Below, piece after piece: positions 46,800 to 56,415 of a stretch of 64,000 nucleotides of DNA. Made by a program: the position numbers and the translations under genes. Origin of the DNA: Hyphomonas sp. GTDB lineage: Bacteria; Pseudomonadota; Alphaproteobacteria; Caulobacterales; Hyphomonadaceae. Location of the stretch: assembly GCA_017792365.1 (NCBI GenBank), contig CP051229.1, positions 2,418,001-2,482,000 on the forward strand. The letters are read 5' to 3'. The first letter of the stretch is position 1. Every line of letters starts with the position of its first letter. Below the pieces are notes generated by a model that was not told where the DNA came from, made no database searches, and saw nothing but the letters and a program-made list of their open reading frames with translations.

Positions 46800-48664
46800 G
46801 CGCGCGACTTCGCCGGGGCCTTCGCCATCGCCCGGACATATCCGAGCAACGCGGTGATTGCGCCCGGGGTCATCCCCTCGATGCGCGACGCCTGGCCGAA
46901 CGTGGCCGGCCGCACGGACGCTAGCTTGTCGCGGGCCTCATTCGAAAGGCCGCCGACGGCCGCGTAATCGAGGTCCGCCGGAATCCGCAAATCTTCATCC
47001 CGGCGGAATGCGCGAATGTCCGCTTCCTGCCGGTCCAGGTACCCCGAATAGGTCGACTCGATTTCCATCCGCTCGCGTACCGCGGGAGCCAGCAACCCGA
47101 GCGGAGGCCAGATACCAGCCAGCGTCTCGAACCCGATCTCCGGATAGGCCAGCAGCTCCATCGCCGACCGTCGCCGTCCATCCCGGTTGACCTGCATCCC
47201 AGCCGCCCGCGCCTCGTTCGGCGTAAGGCTCAATTCGCCCATCAGGTGCCGGGCGTCCGACATCGCCGACTGTTTCACGTGAAACACCGATGCGCGCCGA
47301 GACCCCACACCCCGCCTCGATCCCCAAACCGGTCAGGCGCTCATCCGCATTGTCGGCCCTCAGCGTCAGCCGATACTCCGCCCGCGATGTGAACATGCGA
47401 TAGGGCTCACTCGCGCCCCGGGTCACCAGGTCGTCGATCATCACCCCAATATACGCCTGCGACCGGTCGAGAATTAGCGGCTCCGACCCGGCGGACATGC
47501 GCGCGGCGTTCAGCCCGGCGACCAGTCCCTGGCCGGCCGCCTCCTCATATCCCGTCGTCCCATTGATCTGACCAGCCAGGAACAAGCCCGGCATCTGTTT
47601 GACTTGGAGGTCGGGCGTCAGTTCCCGAGGGTCCACATAGTCGTACTCGATCGCATATCCGAACCGCCGGATCGCCACCGCTTCCAGCCCCGGGATCTTG
47701 CGGATGAACGCCTCCTGCACCCCCTCCGGCAGGGACGTGGATATCCCGTTCGGATAGATCGTGTCGTCGTCCAGCCCTTCGGGCTCAAGGAAGATCTGGT
47801 GCCGGTCCCGGTCCGCAAACCGGGAGACCTTGTCCTCGATCGAGGGGCAATAGCGCGGTCCCCGCCCGGAGATCGCGCCCGAGTAGACCGCCGACTGGTT
47901 GAGGTTCTGGGCGATCACGGCATGGGCCTCAGGCGTCGTCCAAGTGATCCCGCAGGCGATCTGGGGCGTCGTGATCCGATCGGTCATGAAGGAGAACGGA
48001 ATCGGCTCGTCATCCGCCGGCTGCATATCCAGCCCCTGCCAATCGATGGTCGAGCCGTCCAGCCGCGCCGGCGTCCCGGTCTTCAACCGCCCCATCCGAA
48101 GCCCGCTTGCGTAGAGCCGATCCGACAAACCGATCGCCGGCGCCTCGCCAACCCGGCCAGCGGGGATGCGCTTGTCTCCGATATGGATGACCCCTTCAGG
48201 AAGGTCCCGGTCGTGACCACCACCGCCCCGGCCCGCCACCGGGCGCCCGACGCCCCGATCACGCCGACCACCCGGTTTCCCTCGACAATCAGGTCCTCGA
48301 CCCCATCCTCGATGATCGTCAAATTGGCCTGCTCAGCGAGCATCTCCTGCACGGCCTGCCGATAGAGCTTCCGATCCGCCTGCGTCCTGGGTCCGCGAAC
48401 CGCCGGCCCCTTCGACCGGTTCAGCAGCCTGAACTGGATGCCGCCGCGGTCAGCCGCGCGGCCCATCAGACCGTCCAGCGCATCGACCTCGCGGACCAGG
48501 TGACCCTTGCCCAATCCGCCGATGGCCGGGTTGCACGACATCTCGCCAATGGTCACCGCCTTGTGCGTGACCAGCGCCGTCCGCGCGCCAAAGCGCGCAG
48601 CGGCGGCGGCCGCCTCGGCGCCTGCGTGTCCACCGCCAACAACGATTACGTCGAACTGGTCCAT
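46796..48664 (-). CDS. mnmG: tRNA uridine carboxymethylaminomethyl enzyme MnmG (GidA), two compensating frameshifts
   Basis: Reads in three frames. 48664 to about 48195 gives '[20 protein letters not shown]' (FAD) to '[11 protein letters not shown]'. After one base is added to the run 48191-48194 it continues '[20 protein letters not shown]' to '[18 protein letters not shown]'. Removing one base from 47303-47306 leads to '[17 protein letters not shown]' and the C-terminal helical domain to 46796. The sum is a normal 622-residue MnmG. With MnmE it makes cmnm5U34 in tRNAs. Both shifts are in 4-base G/C runs, so sequence error is likely. Contains parS site 2. Confidence 0.88.
47271..47286. promoter_or_regulatory. 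parS site 2 (inside mnmG)
   Basis: TGTTTCACGTGAAACA is an exact match to the consensus. It lies inside the mnmG coding region and encodes 'FHVK' there. Confidence 0.95.
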
Positions 48665-48732
48665 ACGACCCTCTGCTTCTGCCGCCCATTTAAGGCAGCC
48701 AGAGGCGTCAGTCGAGCGATCCTGTGATGCGA

Positions 48733-48748
48733 TGTTTCACGTGAAACA
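48733..48748. promoter_or_regulatory. parS site 3 (mnmG-mnmE gap)
   Basis: TGTTTCACGTGAAACA is an exact consensus parS site, the only one of the five in non-coding sequence. The 170-bp gap holds nothing else I can assign. Confidence 0.95.
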
Positions 48749-48834
48749 TTTGGGCGCGAAGAGTCATTTGCCTCTTTGGCCGACTCCCGCAAGGCCGAGC
48801 CAGGTCTCAGCCGGCCAGCCTGCCAGCCGGTCTG

Positions 48835-50208
48835 TCACTTACCTATGCAGAAGTCCGAGAAGATCCGGTCGAGCAGGTCCTCGACGTCAACCTTACCAGT
48901 CACCTGGCCCAGGGCCCGCGCCGCCATCCTGACATCCTCGCCGACCAGCTCCGGCCCCAAGCCATCCTGAAATGCGCGCCGCGCGGACTGAAGATGGTGG
49001 AGCGCCTGTGACGTCAGCGACTGGTGCCGCGCGCGCGTAACGATTGGCGCTTCCGATGAGGACAGCTTCCGGACCACTTCCTGTTCGAGCGCCAAGAGCA
49101 GCGCCGGGATCCCATCGCCTGTCTCGGCGCTGATCGCAGACGTGGCGTCGTCAGTCATTCGCCCAGCCGCCAGGTCGGTCTTGTTCCAGACAACCAGATC
49201 GCTCTCGGCGAAGGATGTTTCACGTGAAACCCTTTCTAGCGTGTCGGCGTCATCCGTCACGTCGAGAAGCCAGATCCTGAGGTCCGCTGACTGGGCGCGG
49301 TCCAGCGCCCGCCGCACCCCTTCAGCCTCGATCTGGTCCACCGCCTCCCTCAGCCCCGCCGTGTCCGCCACCCATACCGGGAACCCGCCAAGCACCATGC
49401 GGACCTCCACGACATCGCGTGTGGTCCCAGCGATCGGAGACACAATCGCCGCCTCGCGGCCGGCCAGCTGGTTCAGCAGGCTCGACTTGCCCGCATTGGG
49501 CTTGCCGAGGATGGCGATGCGAAAGCCCTCACGCACGGATCGATTTCGCTCCCAGTCTGAGAGCGCGGCCTCGATTTCTGTCTGCAGGCGCGCCAAGGGT
49601 TCCAGCGACCGTCTGGCGATCTGCTCGGGAACATCCGACTCATCGGGAAAATCAATCGCAGCCTCAAGAGCGGCCATGGCCTCGATCAGCCGTTCCCGCC
49701 ACGACTCGAAACGATTGCCGGCTTCGCCTTGGAGTAGGCGCAGGGCCTGAGCGCGCTGACCTTCGGTTTCGGCGTCGATCAGGTCGGCGAGGCCCTCAGC
49801 CTGGGTCAGGTCAAGCCGCCCGTTCTCGAAGGCGCGCCGGGTGAATTCGCCGGGCCCGGCCACACGGCAGAGACCGGTTTCAATGCAGGCCCGCAGCATC
49901 GCCTCCACATTCGCGGCGCCGCCATGGATCTGAAGCTCGACAACATCTTCGCCCGTGAAGCTGTTTGGGCCGGGCATGAAGATGACCAGCGCCTCGTCGA
50001 GGAAGGCGCCATTGCCGGGGGCGTAGAGGGGGCGCAGGGTGGCGTGACGGGGCGCAAGCGCCGGTGACTGTTTCACGTGAAACAGTCTGTGCGCCGTCTC
50101 CAGCGACGCCGGACCGGACAGCCGCACCACCGCGACGCCGGCGCGCCCGGCGCCGCTGGCGAGGGCGACGATCGTCTCGCCGCGATCGGTAGAGTGGCCT
50201 GACGGCAT
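48835..50208 (-). CDS. mnmE: tRNA modification GTPase MnmE (TrmE)
   Basis: A 457-residue enzyme. Order: an N-terminal folate-binding domain ('TIVALASGAGRAGVAVVRLS' to 'FTRRAFENGRLDLTQAEGLA'), a helical domain with an inserted G domain (G1 'GKPNAGKSSLLNQLAG', G2 'GTTRD', G4 'NKTDL') and the C-terminal 'FCIGK' with its catalytic Cys. Two parS sites are embedded in it and are read as amino acids ('FHVK', 'VSRET'). ATG 50208 fits the family start. Confidence 0.97.
   Translation of the reverse strand: MPSGHSTDRGETIVALASGAGRAGVAVVRLSGPASLETAHRLFHVKQSPALAPRHATLRPLYAPGNGAFLDEALVIFMPGPNSFTGEDVVELQIHGGAANVEAMLRACIETGLCRVAGPGEFTRRAFENGRLDLTQAEGLADLIDAETEGQRAQALRLLQGEAGNRFESWRERLIEAMAALEAAIDFPDESDVPEQIARRSLEPLARLQTEIEAALSDWERNRSVREGFRIAILGKPNAGKSSLLNQLAGREAAIVSPIAGTTRDVVEVRMVLGGFPVWVADTAGLREAVDQIEAEGVRRALDRAQSADLRIWLLDVTDDADTLERVSRETSFAESDLVVWNKTDLAAGRMTDDATSAISAETGDGIPALLLALEQEVVRKLSSSEAPIVTRARHQSLTSQALHHLQSARRAFQDGLGPELVGEDVRMAARALGQVTGKVDVEDLLDRIFSDFCIGK
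49216..49231. promoter_or_regulatory. parS site 4 (inside mnmE)
   Basis: TGTTTCACGTGAAACC differs from the consensus only at the last base. Confidence 0.9.
50069..50084. promoter_or_regulatory. parS site 5 (inside mnmE, near its start)
   Basis: TGTTTCACGTGAAACA is an exact consensus match. Confidence 0.95.
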
Positions 50209-50291
50209 ACGCGTTTGCTCCTGTCGACTTGCCGACAACCGCGCGACCACTACAACTGGGCGGGACGACAATCCAGAAGGAGGAACTGGCT

Positions 50292-50975
50292 ATGGGCGAA
50301 CGCGTGACCATAAAGGGGCCGGACGGATCGTTCTCCGCCTACGTAGCTTCCGCCGGCAAGGCTGCGCCGGCCGTCGTCGTGATCCAGGAGATTTTTGGCG
50401 TCAACGAGGTGATGCGCAAGACCTGCGATTGGCTCGCTGCCGAGGGCTACCATGCAATCTGCCCAGACCTCTTCTGGCGCATCGAGCCGGGGATCGACAT
50501 CACCGACAAGACGCAGGCCGAATGGGATCGGGCGTTCGAGCTGTTCAAGGCCTTCAACGTCGACACCGGCATCACGGACATCAAGGCGACCATCGCTCAC
50601 CTGCGCGACGGCGGACATGCCAAGGTGGGCGCTGTTGGGTATTGCCTGGGCGGTCTCATGGCGTACCTGACGGCCGCGCGGACGGATGCGGACGCGACTG
50701 TCAGCTATTACGGGGTCGGTATCGACAACTACCTCGGTGAAGCCTCGAACGTCTCGAACCCGCTGCTCCTGCACGTCGCCGAAGAGGACGGCTTCGTCTC
50801 CAAGGAGAGTCAGGCCAAGATGGCCGAGGGCCTGAAAGGCCCGCACTTCACCATGCGGACATACCCCGGGCGCGACCACGCCTTCGCGCGCCAGGGCGGC
50901 GAGCACTACCACGAGGCTGACGCGAAGCTGGCGAATGAGCGGACACTGGATTTCTTCCGGACCTACCTGAAGTAG
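50292..50975 (+). CDS. Dienelactone hydrolase family protein
   Basis: A 227-residue alpha/beta hydrolase. The nucleophile is Cys118 in 'GYCLGG', as in true dienelactone hydrolases, with Asp and His supplied by 'VAEEDGFV' and 'GRDHAFAR'. The N-terminal 'APAVVVIQEIFGVNEVMR' is the family signature. No other aromatic-degradation genes are near, so it may be a general carboxylesterase. A strong AGGAGGAA site lies 8 nt before ATG 50292. It is divergent from mnmE. Confidence 0.92.
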   Translation: MGERVTIKGPDGSFSAYVASAGKAAPAVVVIQEIFGVNEVMRKTCDWLAAEGYHAICPDLFWRIEPGIDITDKTQAEWDRAFELFKAFNVDTGITDIKATIAHLRDGGHAKVGAVGYCLGGLMAYLTAARTDADATVSYYGVGIDNYLGEASNVSNPLLLHVAEEDGFVSKESQAKMAEGLKGPHFTMRTYPGRDHAFARQGGEHYHEADAKLANERTLDFFRTYLK

Positions 50976-51134
50976 TGCAGGTCAGCCCGACACCCCGTTA
51001 AGACCACGCTAAGGATTGTAACCGGCCAAGAGCGTGGTCGGAGGGGCGTGCCGTTCGGACGGCAGGGGAGGGGAGAGGTCCGGCGACAACAGATGATAGC
51101 GCGCCTCGATGGGCGGGCGCGCTCAGGCGGATCG

Positions 51135-51755
51135 TCAGTCGAGACGGAAATTGAAGCTGATGCTGATGCGGACATCTCTCGCCCGGTTCGTCGGGACCTC
51201 GTGCCGGAGCCAGCTCTCCCAAACAAGAAGGTCTCCGGCGGCCGGTTCGAAGGACACGAAGCGCCGCCGCTCCGGATCGCAGTCCTGACGTAGCGCGGGC
51301 GCCGCCATCATCATCTGAAGCCTGGGATCTTCGAAGCGGATCGCGGAACAGTCCGGCGGGGTCGAGACATAATAGGTGCCTGATAAGATGCAGTGCGGAT
51401 GGACGTGGCCGGTATGAGCGCCCCCCGGTTCGAGAACGTTCACCCACATATTGTCGAGCACGATCTTCGAGGATCGCAGCTCCCATTGATGCAGCAGCGC
51501 GATGCGGACGATCCGCGGCTGAAGCAATTGATGGAGCTCCTCGAAGCACGAGGCCCTGCGCGTCAGGTCATCAAGCGACGAATAGGAGGTGTACCCGTCA
51601 TAGCCATTTTTCTCACACCAGCGGATGCCCGCCGTGTCCTCTTCAGCCAGGCTTAGCGCGAAGGCTTCCAGATCATCGTTGAGCTCCAGCCACCCGTGCG
51701 TCGAGGTCAGGCTCTCCTGATGGATGTCGGTTGCGAAGAACTGGTGTGACGCCAT
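51135..51755 (-). CDS. TIGR02466-type putative 2-oxoglutarate/Fe(II) oxygenase
   Basis: A 206-residue cupin-like protein. The pattern 'GAHTGHVHPHCILSGTYYVS', then 'IRFEDPRLQ', and 'GDLLVWESWLRHEVPTNRA' with 'RISISFNF' follows the TIGR02466 family. It supplies the His pair, the distal His and the Arg expected to bind iron and 2-oxoglutarate. The function of the family is unknown; phage- and DNA-linked members exist. ATG 51755 is preferred to TTG 51761. It stands alone. Confidence 0.8.
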   Translation of the reverse strand: MASHQFFATDIHQESLTSTHGWLELNDDLEAFALSLAEEDTAGIRWCEKNGYDGYTSYSSLDDLTRRASCFEELHQLLQPRIVRIALLHQWELRSSKIVLDNMWVNVLEPGGAHTGHVHPHCILSGTYYVSTPPDCSAIRFEDPRLQMMMAAPALRQDCDPERRRFVSFEPAAGDLLVWESWLRHEVPTNRARDVRISISFNFRLD

Positions 51756-52002
51756 CCCCAATCGTTAGCCGAAAACCGGCGGCCGCGTAATCCGAGACCG
51801 AGCCAACTTCGTCGAACCGGGACGTGCGCGGAAGCGATCGCACTCCATCGAAAGACGATGTCCGCATTTTTTCTCGAAGAAAGTTTGGACGTTTGCATTC
51901 GGGCAAGACTCCCCGGGCATCATGCTTTCCATGGTCAGGGACGTGGCGAGACACCTGACCCGGCGAGTGCAAAACTGACAATCTGGCGAGAAGGAGCGAC
52001 GA

Positions 52003-52161
52003 ATGTCGATCGCGGAACTGCGCGCGAAATTGGGGTATGCTGAAGGCGAGATCATTGAACGCGAAGAGCCGGTGAAGCCGGCGTCATCACGCCCGCGGGT
52101 CATCCTGCGCGACCGGCGACTTTGCGATCTTACGGCGCAACGGGCGTCAGCAACGAGCTAA
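52003..52161 (+). CDS. Small hypothetical protein (52 aa)
   Basis: A short frame from ATG 52003 to TAA 52161 with an AAGGAG Shine-Dalgarno 6 nt before the start. The product is basic and helical at its N-terminus ('MSIAELRAKLGYAEGEIIE') with a Pro/Arg-rich remainder. I recognise no family. It converges on rho with 45 bp between. Real but unknown, or chance; codon bias is moderate. Confidence 0.4.
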   Translation: MSIAELRAKLGYAEGEIIEREEPVKPASSRPRVILRDRRLCDLTAQRASATS

Positions 52162-52206
52162 CTGAGGGGCGCGACCGGTCGGGCGGCGCAAGCGGACGTC
52201 GCCCGA

Positions 52207-53496
52207 TCAGTTGTTCATCGACTGGAAGAATTCGCCGTTGTTCTTCGTCTGCTTCAGCTTGTCGAGCAGGAACTCGATCGCGTCCTGGGCGCCCATCGGG
52301 TTGAGGATCCGGCGAAGCACGTAGACCTTCTGGAGATCCTTCGGATCTGACAGCAGCTCTTCCTTCCGCGTGCCCGACTTGAGAATGTCGATCGCCGGGA
52401 AGACCCGCTTGTCGGCGACCTTGCGGTCGAGAACGATTTCCGAGTTACCGGTGCCCTTGAACTCTTCGAAGATGACTTCGTCCATCCGCGAGCCGGTATC
52501 GATCAGAGCCGTCGCGATGATGGTCAGCGATCCGCCTTCCTCAAGGTTACGCGCGGCGCCGAAGAAGCGCTTCGGACGCTGGAGGGCGTTGGCGTCGACA
52601 CCGCCCGTGAGCACCTTGCCGGAGGAGGGGACGACCGTGTTGTAGGCGCGACCAAGACGGGTGATCGAGTCGAGCAGGATCACGACATCGCGGCCATGCT
52701 CGGCCAGGCGCTTCGCCTTGTCGATTACCATTTCGGCGACCTGGACGTGTCGCGTGGCCGGCTCGTCGAACGTCGAGGAGACGACTTCGCCTTTCACCGT
52801 CCGCTGCATGTCCGTCACTTCTTCCGGACGCTCGTCGATCAGAAGGACGAGCAGGTAACACTCCGGGTGGTTCTCAGCGATCGACTTGGCGATGTTCTGG
52901 AGCAGGACGGTTTTGCCGGTACGGGGTGGGGCGACGATCAGCGCCCGCTGGCCCTTGCCGATCGGCGACACGATATCGATCACGCGGCCGGAACGGTCCT
53001 TCAGCGTCGGATCGCCCATCTCCATGTGGAGGCGCTGGTTGGGGTAGAGCGGGGTGAGGTTGTCGAACGGCACCTTGTGGCGGGCGCGCTCGGGTTCCTC
53101 GAAGTTGACCTGCGTGACCTTCACCAGCGCGAAATAGCGCTCTCCGTCACGAGGGCCTCTGATCAGACCTTCGACAGTGTCGCCGGTGCGCAACCCGAGC
53201 TTCCGCAGCATCTGGGGCGCCACATAGATGTCGTCCGGACCCGGGAGATAGTTGGACTGCGGCGAGCGGAGGAAAGCGAAGCCATCCGGCAGAACCTCAA
53301 CGACGCCCTGGCCGATGATCTCCCATTCGCGCTCTGCAAGTTCCTTCAGGATCGCGAACAGCAATTCCTGCTTGGAGAGGAGGGACGCCCCCTCGACCTC
53401 AAGTTCCTCAGCCTGCGCCAGGAGATCGGCAGGGGCTTTCTTCTTGAGATCGTTGAGGAGAACGCGCTCGCGCGCTTCAATCACGTCATCGGACAT
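52207..53496 (-). CDS. rho: Transcription termination factor Rho
   Basis: A 429-residue Rho hexamer subunit. The N-terminal helical domain is followed by the cold-shock RNA-binding fold ('[15 protein letters not shown]'), then the RecA-like motor with Walker A '[16 protein letters not shown]', Walker B '[17 protein letters not shown]' and the R/Q-loop region '[19 protein letters not shown]'. All are intact. It is the last gene of the hemE-hemH-hemJ-rho group. The hemJ-rho gap is 197 bp and contains a long-range inverted repeat. Confidence 0.98.
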   Translation of the reverse strand: MSDDVIEARERVLLNDLKKKAPADLLAQAEELEVEGASLLSKQELLFAILKELAEREWEIIGQGVVEVLPDGFAFLRSPQSNYLPGPDDIYVAPQMLRKLGLRTGDTVEGLIRGPRDGERYFALVKVTQVNFEEPERARHKVPFDNLTPLYPNQRLHMEMGDPTLKDRSGRVIDIVSPIGKGQRALIVAPPRTGKTVLLQNIAKSIAENHPECYLLVLLIDERPEEVTDMQRTVKGEVVSSTFDEPATRHVQVAEMVIDKAKRLAEHGRDVVILLDSITRLGRAYNTVVPSSGKVLTGGVDANALQRPKRFFGAARNLEEGGSLTIIATALIDTGSRMDEVIFEEFKGTGNSEIVLDRKVADKRVFPAIDILKSGTRKEELLSDPKDLQKVYVLRRILNPMGAQDAIEFLLDKLKQTKNNGEFFQSMNN

Positions 53497-53693
53497 GGGA
53501 ACTCGAGTGTTGTATCTGGTTGAATCGGATCAGGAATTTGATCTGTCTTGCAGGGTATTGGGGGAGCCGACGAAGGCGGGCCGAACCACTGGGAGTCGCC
53601 GGTCAGGACGACCGACGCGGATGCATCACCACAAAATCCCTGCAAGGTCAAGCATTTTGCCGCCTCGCAGGCCGAGCGTACCGGCCCGGATTT

Positions 53694-54134
53694 TCACGCC
53701 GCGAACGGCTGCACAACCACCATGATCACCGCGACGATGGCGATCAGCATCGGTATCTCGTTGAACATACGAAGTTTTTTTGGATCCATCGGCCGTTCTC
53801 CGGCCGCGACCTTCCTGCCCATCGCGATGAGATAGCCGGTGACGCCCGATTGGATGACGACAAATCCGATCTTCAGCCAGAACCAAGGCTGGGCCTGGTA
53901 GAACCCCCAGTTGTGGCCAATCAGGCCAAGCCCGAACAGCCAGGTCAGCAGCATCGCGGGGTTGAGGATGATCGTGGCGAGCCTGCGAGCGCCATCATCC
54001 ATCGCCTTTTCAAGTTCCGCGTTTCCTTGGCCCTCCATCCGGTAGATGAGCAGCCGCGGATACATGAGAAGGCCCGCCATCCAGGCGATCATCGCGATGA
54101 TATGGAGGGCCCGCAGCCACTCGAAGACGCTCAT
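53694..54134 (-). CDS. hemJ: Protoporphyrinogen IX oxidase HemJ
   Basis: A 146-residue membrane protein with four helices, the HemJ type of protoporphyrinogen oxidase that passes electrons to the quinone pool. Markers are 'WLRALHIIAMIAWMAGLLMY' with the conserved His, 'YRMEGQ' and 'WFWLKIGFVVIQSG' with the conserved Lys. Its ATG overlaps the corrected hemH stop (ATGA), supporting the hemH reconstruction. Confidence 0.93.
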   Translation of the reverse strand: MSVFEWLRALHIIAMIAWMAGLLMYPRLLIYRMEGQGNAELEKAMDDGARRLATIILNPAMLLTWLFGLGLIGHNWGFYQAQPWFWLKIGFVVIQSGVTGYLIAMGRKVAAGERPMDPKKLRMFNEIPMLIAIVAVIMVVVQPFAA

Positions 54135-55174
54135 TGACCCGGTTTCCTCAGACCCGCGCCAGCCGGCGATTGGGGCACTCCCCACTCTGCCGGACAGATC
54201 CGGCCTCCGCAATGCGATCGCGGGTCACCGACGGACCCATCCGCCGTGGCGTCCTGAACGATGTCGGCAAGCGTCTCGATGTAGCCTTCCGCTACCCCAG
54301 GGCAGGCGCGCGGATATAGGCGGTCGCGTTTTCTTCGTCTGCGATGAGCTTGTACTCGTGATCGAGCTCGACGAGCGTTTCGATGTGTTCCGAGACGAAA
54401 GCGATCGGGGCGATCATGATCGCCTTGCCGTCGCGAGCCGCCTGGCGGATGGAATCATCGGTCGCCGGCCCGATCCATTTCAGCGGGCCGACGCGCGACT
54501 GATAGCAGATCTCGACTTCCCATTCCGCTGGCAGAAATTCACGCAGCGCCGCAGTCGTCTGCTCGACCTGCCACTGATAGGGATCGCCGTCGGCGACGAC
54601 CTGTTCCGGCAGTCCGTGTGCGGAAAGCAGCAGACGGACATTCTCCGGCCGACCGGCTTTCTCCCACGTCTCCAGGATCAACGCTGCATGGGCGCGAATG
54701 AACTTGTCCGCTGTGGGATAGCAACAGACGGTGATGGCTTCATCGCCCCCGGCATCGCGCCACGACTTGACGGACGACGCGGTCGTAGTGGTCGAGAACT
54801 GCGGATAGAGCGGCAGCAACACTACCCGGTCCGCGCCCCATTCCCGGACCCCGCGCACAGCCTGCTTCGCAAACGGCGACCAGTACCTCATGCAGATGAA
54901 CGACCGAGCGGACACGCCTCGCGACGAAAGCGCGGCATCCAGCGCGGCGGCCTGTTTCTTGGTCTCAGGGAGCACCCCCGCCCATTCGGGCGTAGTTTTC
55001 CTTTGCTGAAGGCGCGCGGGTCCTCGAGATGAAGCGGGACAGCATCCAGCGGATCGGGCCTGGCGCGCGTATGATCGCCGGGTCAGAGAACAGGTTCTGG
55101 AGAAACGGCTGAACATCGTCGGGACCATCCGGTCCGCCCAGATTGAACAGCACTACTGCGATTTTCTCGCTCAT
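54131..55174 (-). CDS. hemH: Ferrochelatase HemH (two compensating frameshifts)
   Basis: Inserts Fe2+ into protoporphyrin IX. The first segment (55174 to about 54980) reads 'VVLFNLGGPDGPDDVQPFL' to 'ENYARMGGG'. Removing one base from the C run 54975-54979 continues 'VLPETKKQAAALDAALSSRG' through 'LLLSAHGLPEQVVADGDPY' (catalytic His) to 'AYIRAPALG'. There a second indel (run 54295-54298, one base missing) would extend it through 'VAEGYIETLADIVQDA' to a Cys-containing C-terminus, stopping at 54131 in ATGA overlap with hemJ. The total is 347 residues, a normal HemH length. The start overlaps the hemE stop. Confidence 0.85.
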
Positions 55175-56211
55175 TGAGCGCCCTGGCGCACGACTTTCAG
55201 CACGCGTTCGACGTTCTCGATCGGCGTATCCGGCAGAACGCCGTGGCCGAGATTGAAGATATGGGGACGGCCGTTCAGTCCATCGAGGATCTGACGCACA
55301 CGCGCTTCAAGGCCGTCACCGCCAGCGAGCAACCGCAACGGATCCAGATTGCCCTGGACCGGAAATCCCTTCGGCAAGGTCTTATTCACCCAGTTCAGTG
55401 ACGCAGCCGTATCGAGGCCCACCGCATCCACTCCCGTTCGTTCAACGTAGGGCGCCAACAACGATCCGCAGCCTCTGGGAAATCCAATGATCGGCAGATC
55501 GACGCCCAACTCCCTGAGCCGGGATACGAGCGCCTTCGTCGGCTGGATCACCCACCGATCGAAGCCGTCCTCCGGGAGGCCTTCAGCCCAGCTCTCGAAC
55601 AGCATCAGGGCGTGTGCGCCGGCCTTCGCCTGCATTGCGAGATAATGGGCGGAGGCCTCGACCAGCTGCGCCAGGATCGCATCAAGCTCTTGCGGATTCT
55701 CGTAGCCGAACTGGCGCGGAAAGGTCTTGTCGGTGCCGCCTTTGCCTTCGATCGCATAGATCGCCACCGTCCACGGCGCACCCGCAAAGCCGATCAGCGT
55801 CGTCTTCTCGCTCAGGCGGGGACTCACCCGTTCAACGGTCTCACCGACCGGCGCGAGCTTCGCCATCACCTTTTCCAGCGGCTCGCGATCAAGTTCCGCA
55901 GCGCTTCTGATCGGTTCGACACGCGGCCCCTCGCCAGCCACGAATTCAACCTTCCGCCCCATCGCATCCAGAATGAGAAGAATGTCGGCAAACAGGATCG
56001 CGCCGTCCATGTCGTAGCGGCGGATCGGCTGCAGTGTCGCCTCTGCTGCAAGGGAAGGGGAATAGCAGAAGTCTAGGAAGTCCTTCGCCCGCGCGCGAAG
56101 CTCCAGATACTCGGGCAAGTGCCGTCCAGCCTGACGCATCATCCAGACAGGAGCACGATCCTGTCTTTCACCGCGAAGGACGTTGAGAAGAGGTTTGCCT
56201 TTGAAGGCCAA
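55171..56211 (-). CDS. hemE: Uroporphyrinogen decarboxylase
   Basis: A 346-residue enzyme making coproporphyrinogen III. The N-terminal signature 'PVWMMRQAGRHLPEY' is at 21-35 with the substrate Arg, and 'FAGAPWTVAIYAIEGKGG' and 'FPRGCG' follow. The only possible start is TTG at 56211: an in-frame TGA lies two codons upstream and no other initiation codon precedes the signature. A weak AGG is upstream. The weak start and the adjacent origin-like region suggest low or cell-cycle-gated expression. First gene of hemE-hemH-hemJ-rho. Confidence 0.94.
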   Translation of the reverse strand: MAFKGKPLLNVLRGERQDRAPVWMMRQAGRHLPEYLELRARAKDFLDFCYSPSLAAEATLQPIRRYDMDGAILFADILLILDAMGRKVEFVAGEGPRVEPIRSAAELDREPLEKVMAKLAPVGETVERVSPRLSEKTTLIGFAGAPWTVAIYAIEGKGGTDKTFPRQFGYENPQELDAILAQLVEASAHYLAMQAKAGAHALMLFESWAEGLPEDGFDRWVIQPTKALVSRLRELGVDLPIIGFPRGCGSLLAPYVERTGVDAVGLDTAASLNWVNKTLPKGFPVQGNLDPLRLLAGGDGLEARVRQILDGLNGRPHIFNLGHGVLPDTPIENVERVLKVVRQGAQ

Positions 56212-56415
56212 GCGTCACCTATCGATCTGCACACTCCTTCATTCTTGAATCTGATTCTTAGAAAGAAAGAGTCAGTGGTAGATACACGTTTGATAAGTGG
56301 AGGCGAGTCGTCCTCCACCAAAGAGTCACAACCGCGCATCGGAGAATCCCGATCTGTTCTCAGCGTGCATCTGGCACGCGCCGGGTCCTCGTCCTGAGCC
56401 GCGAACGGGTTTGCT

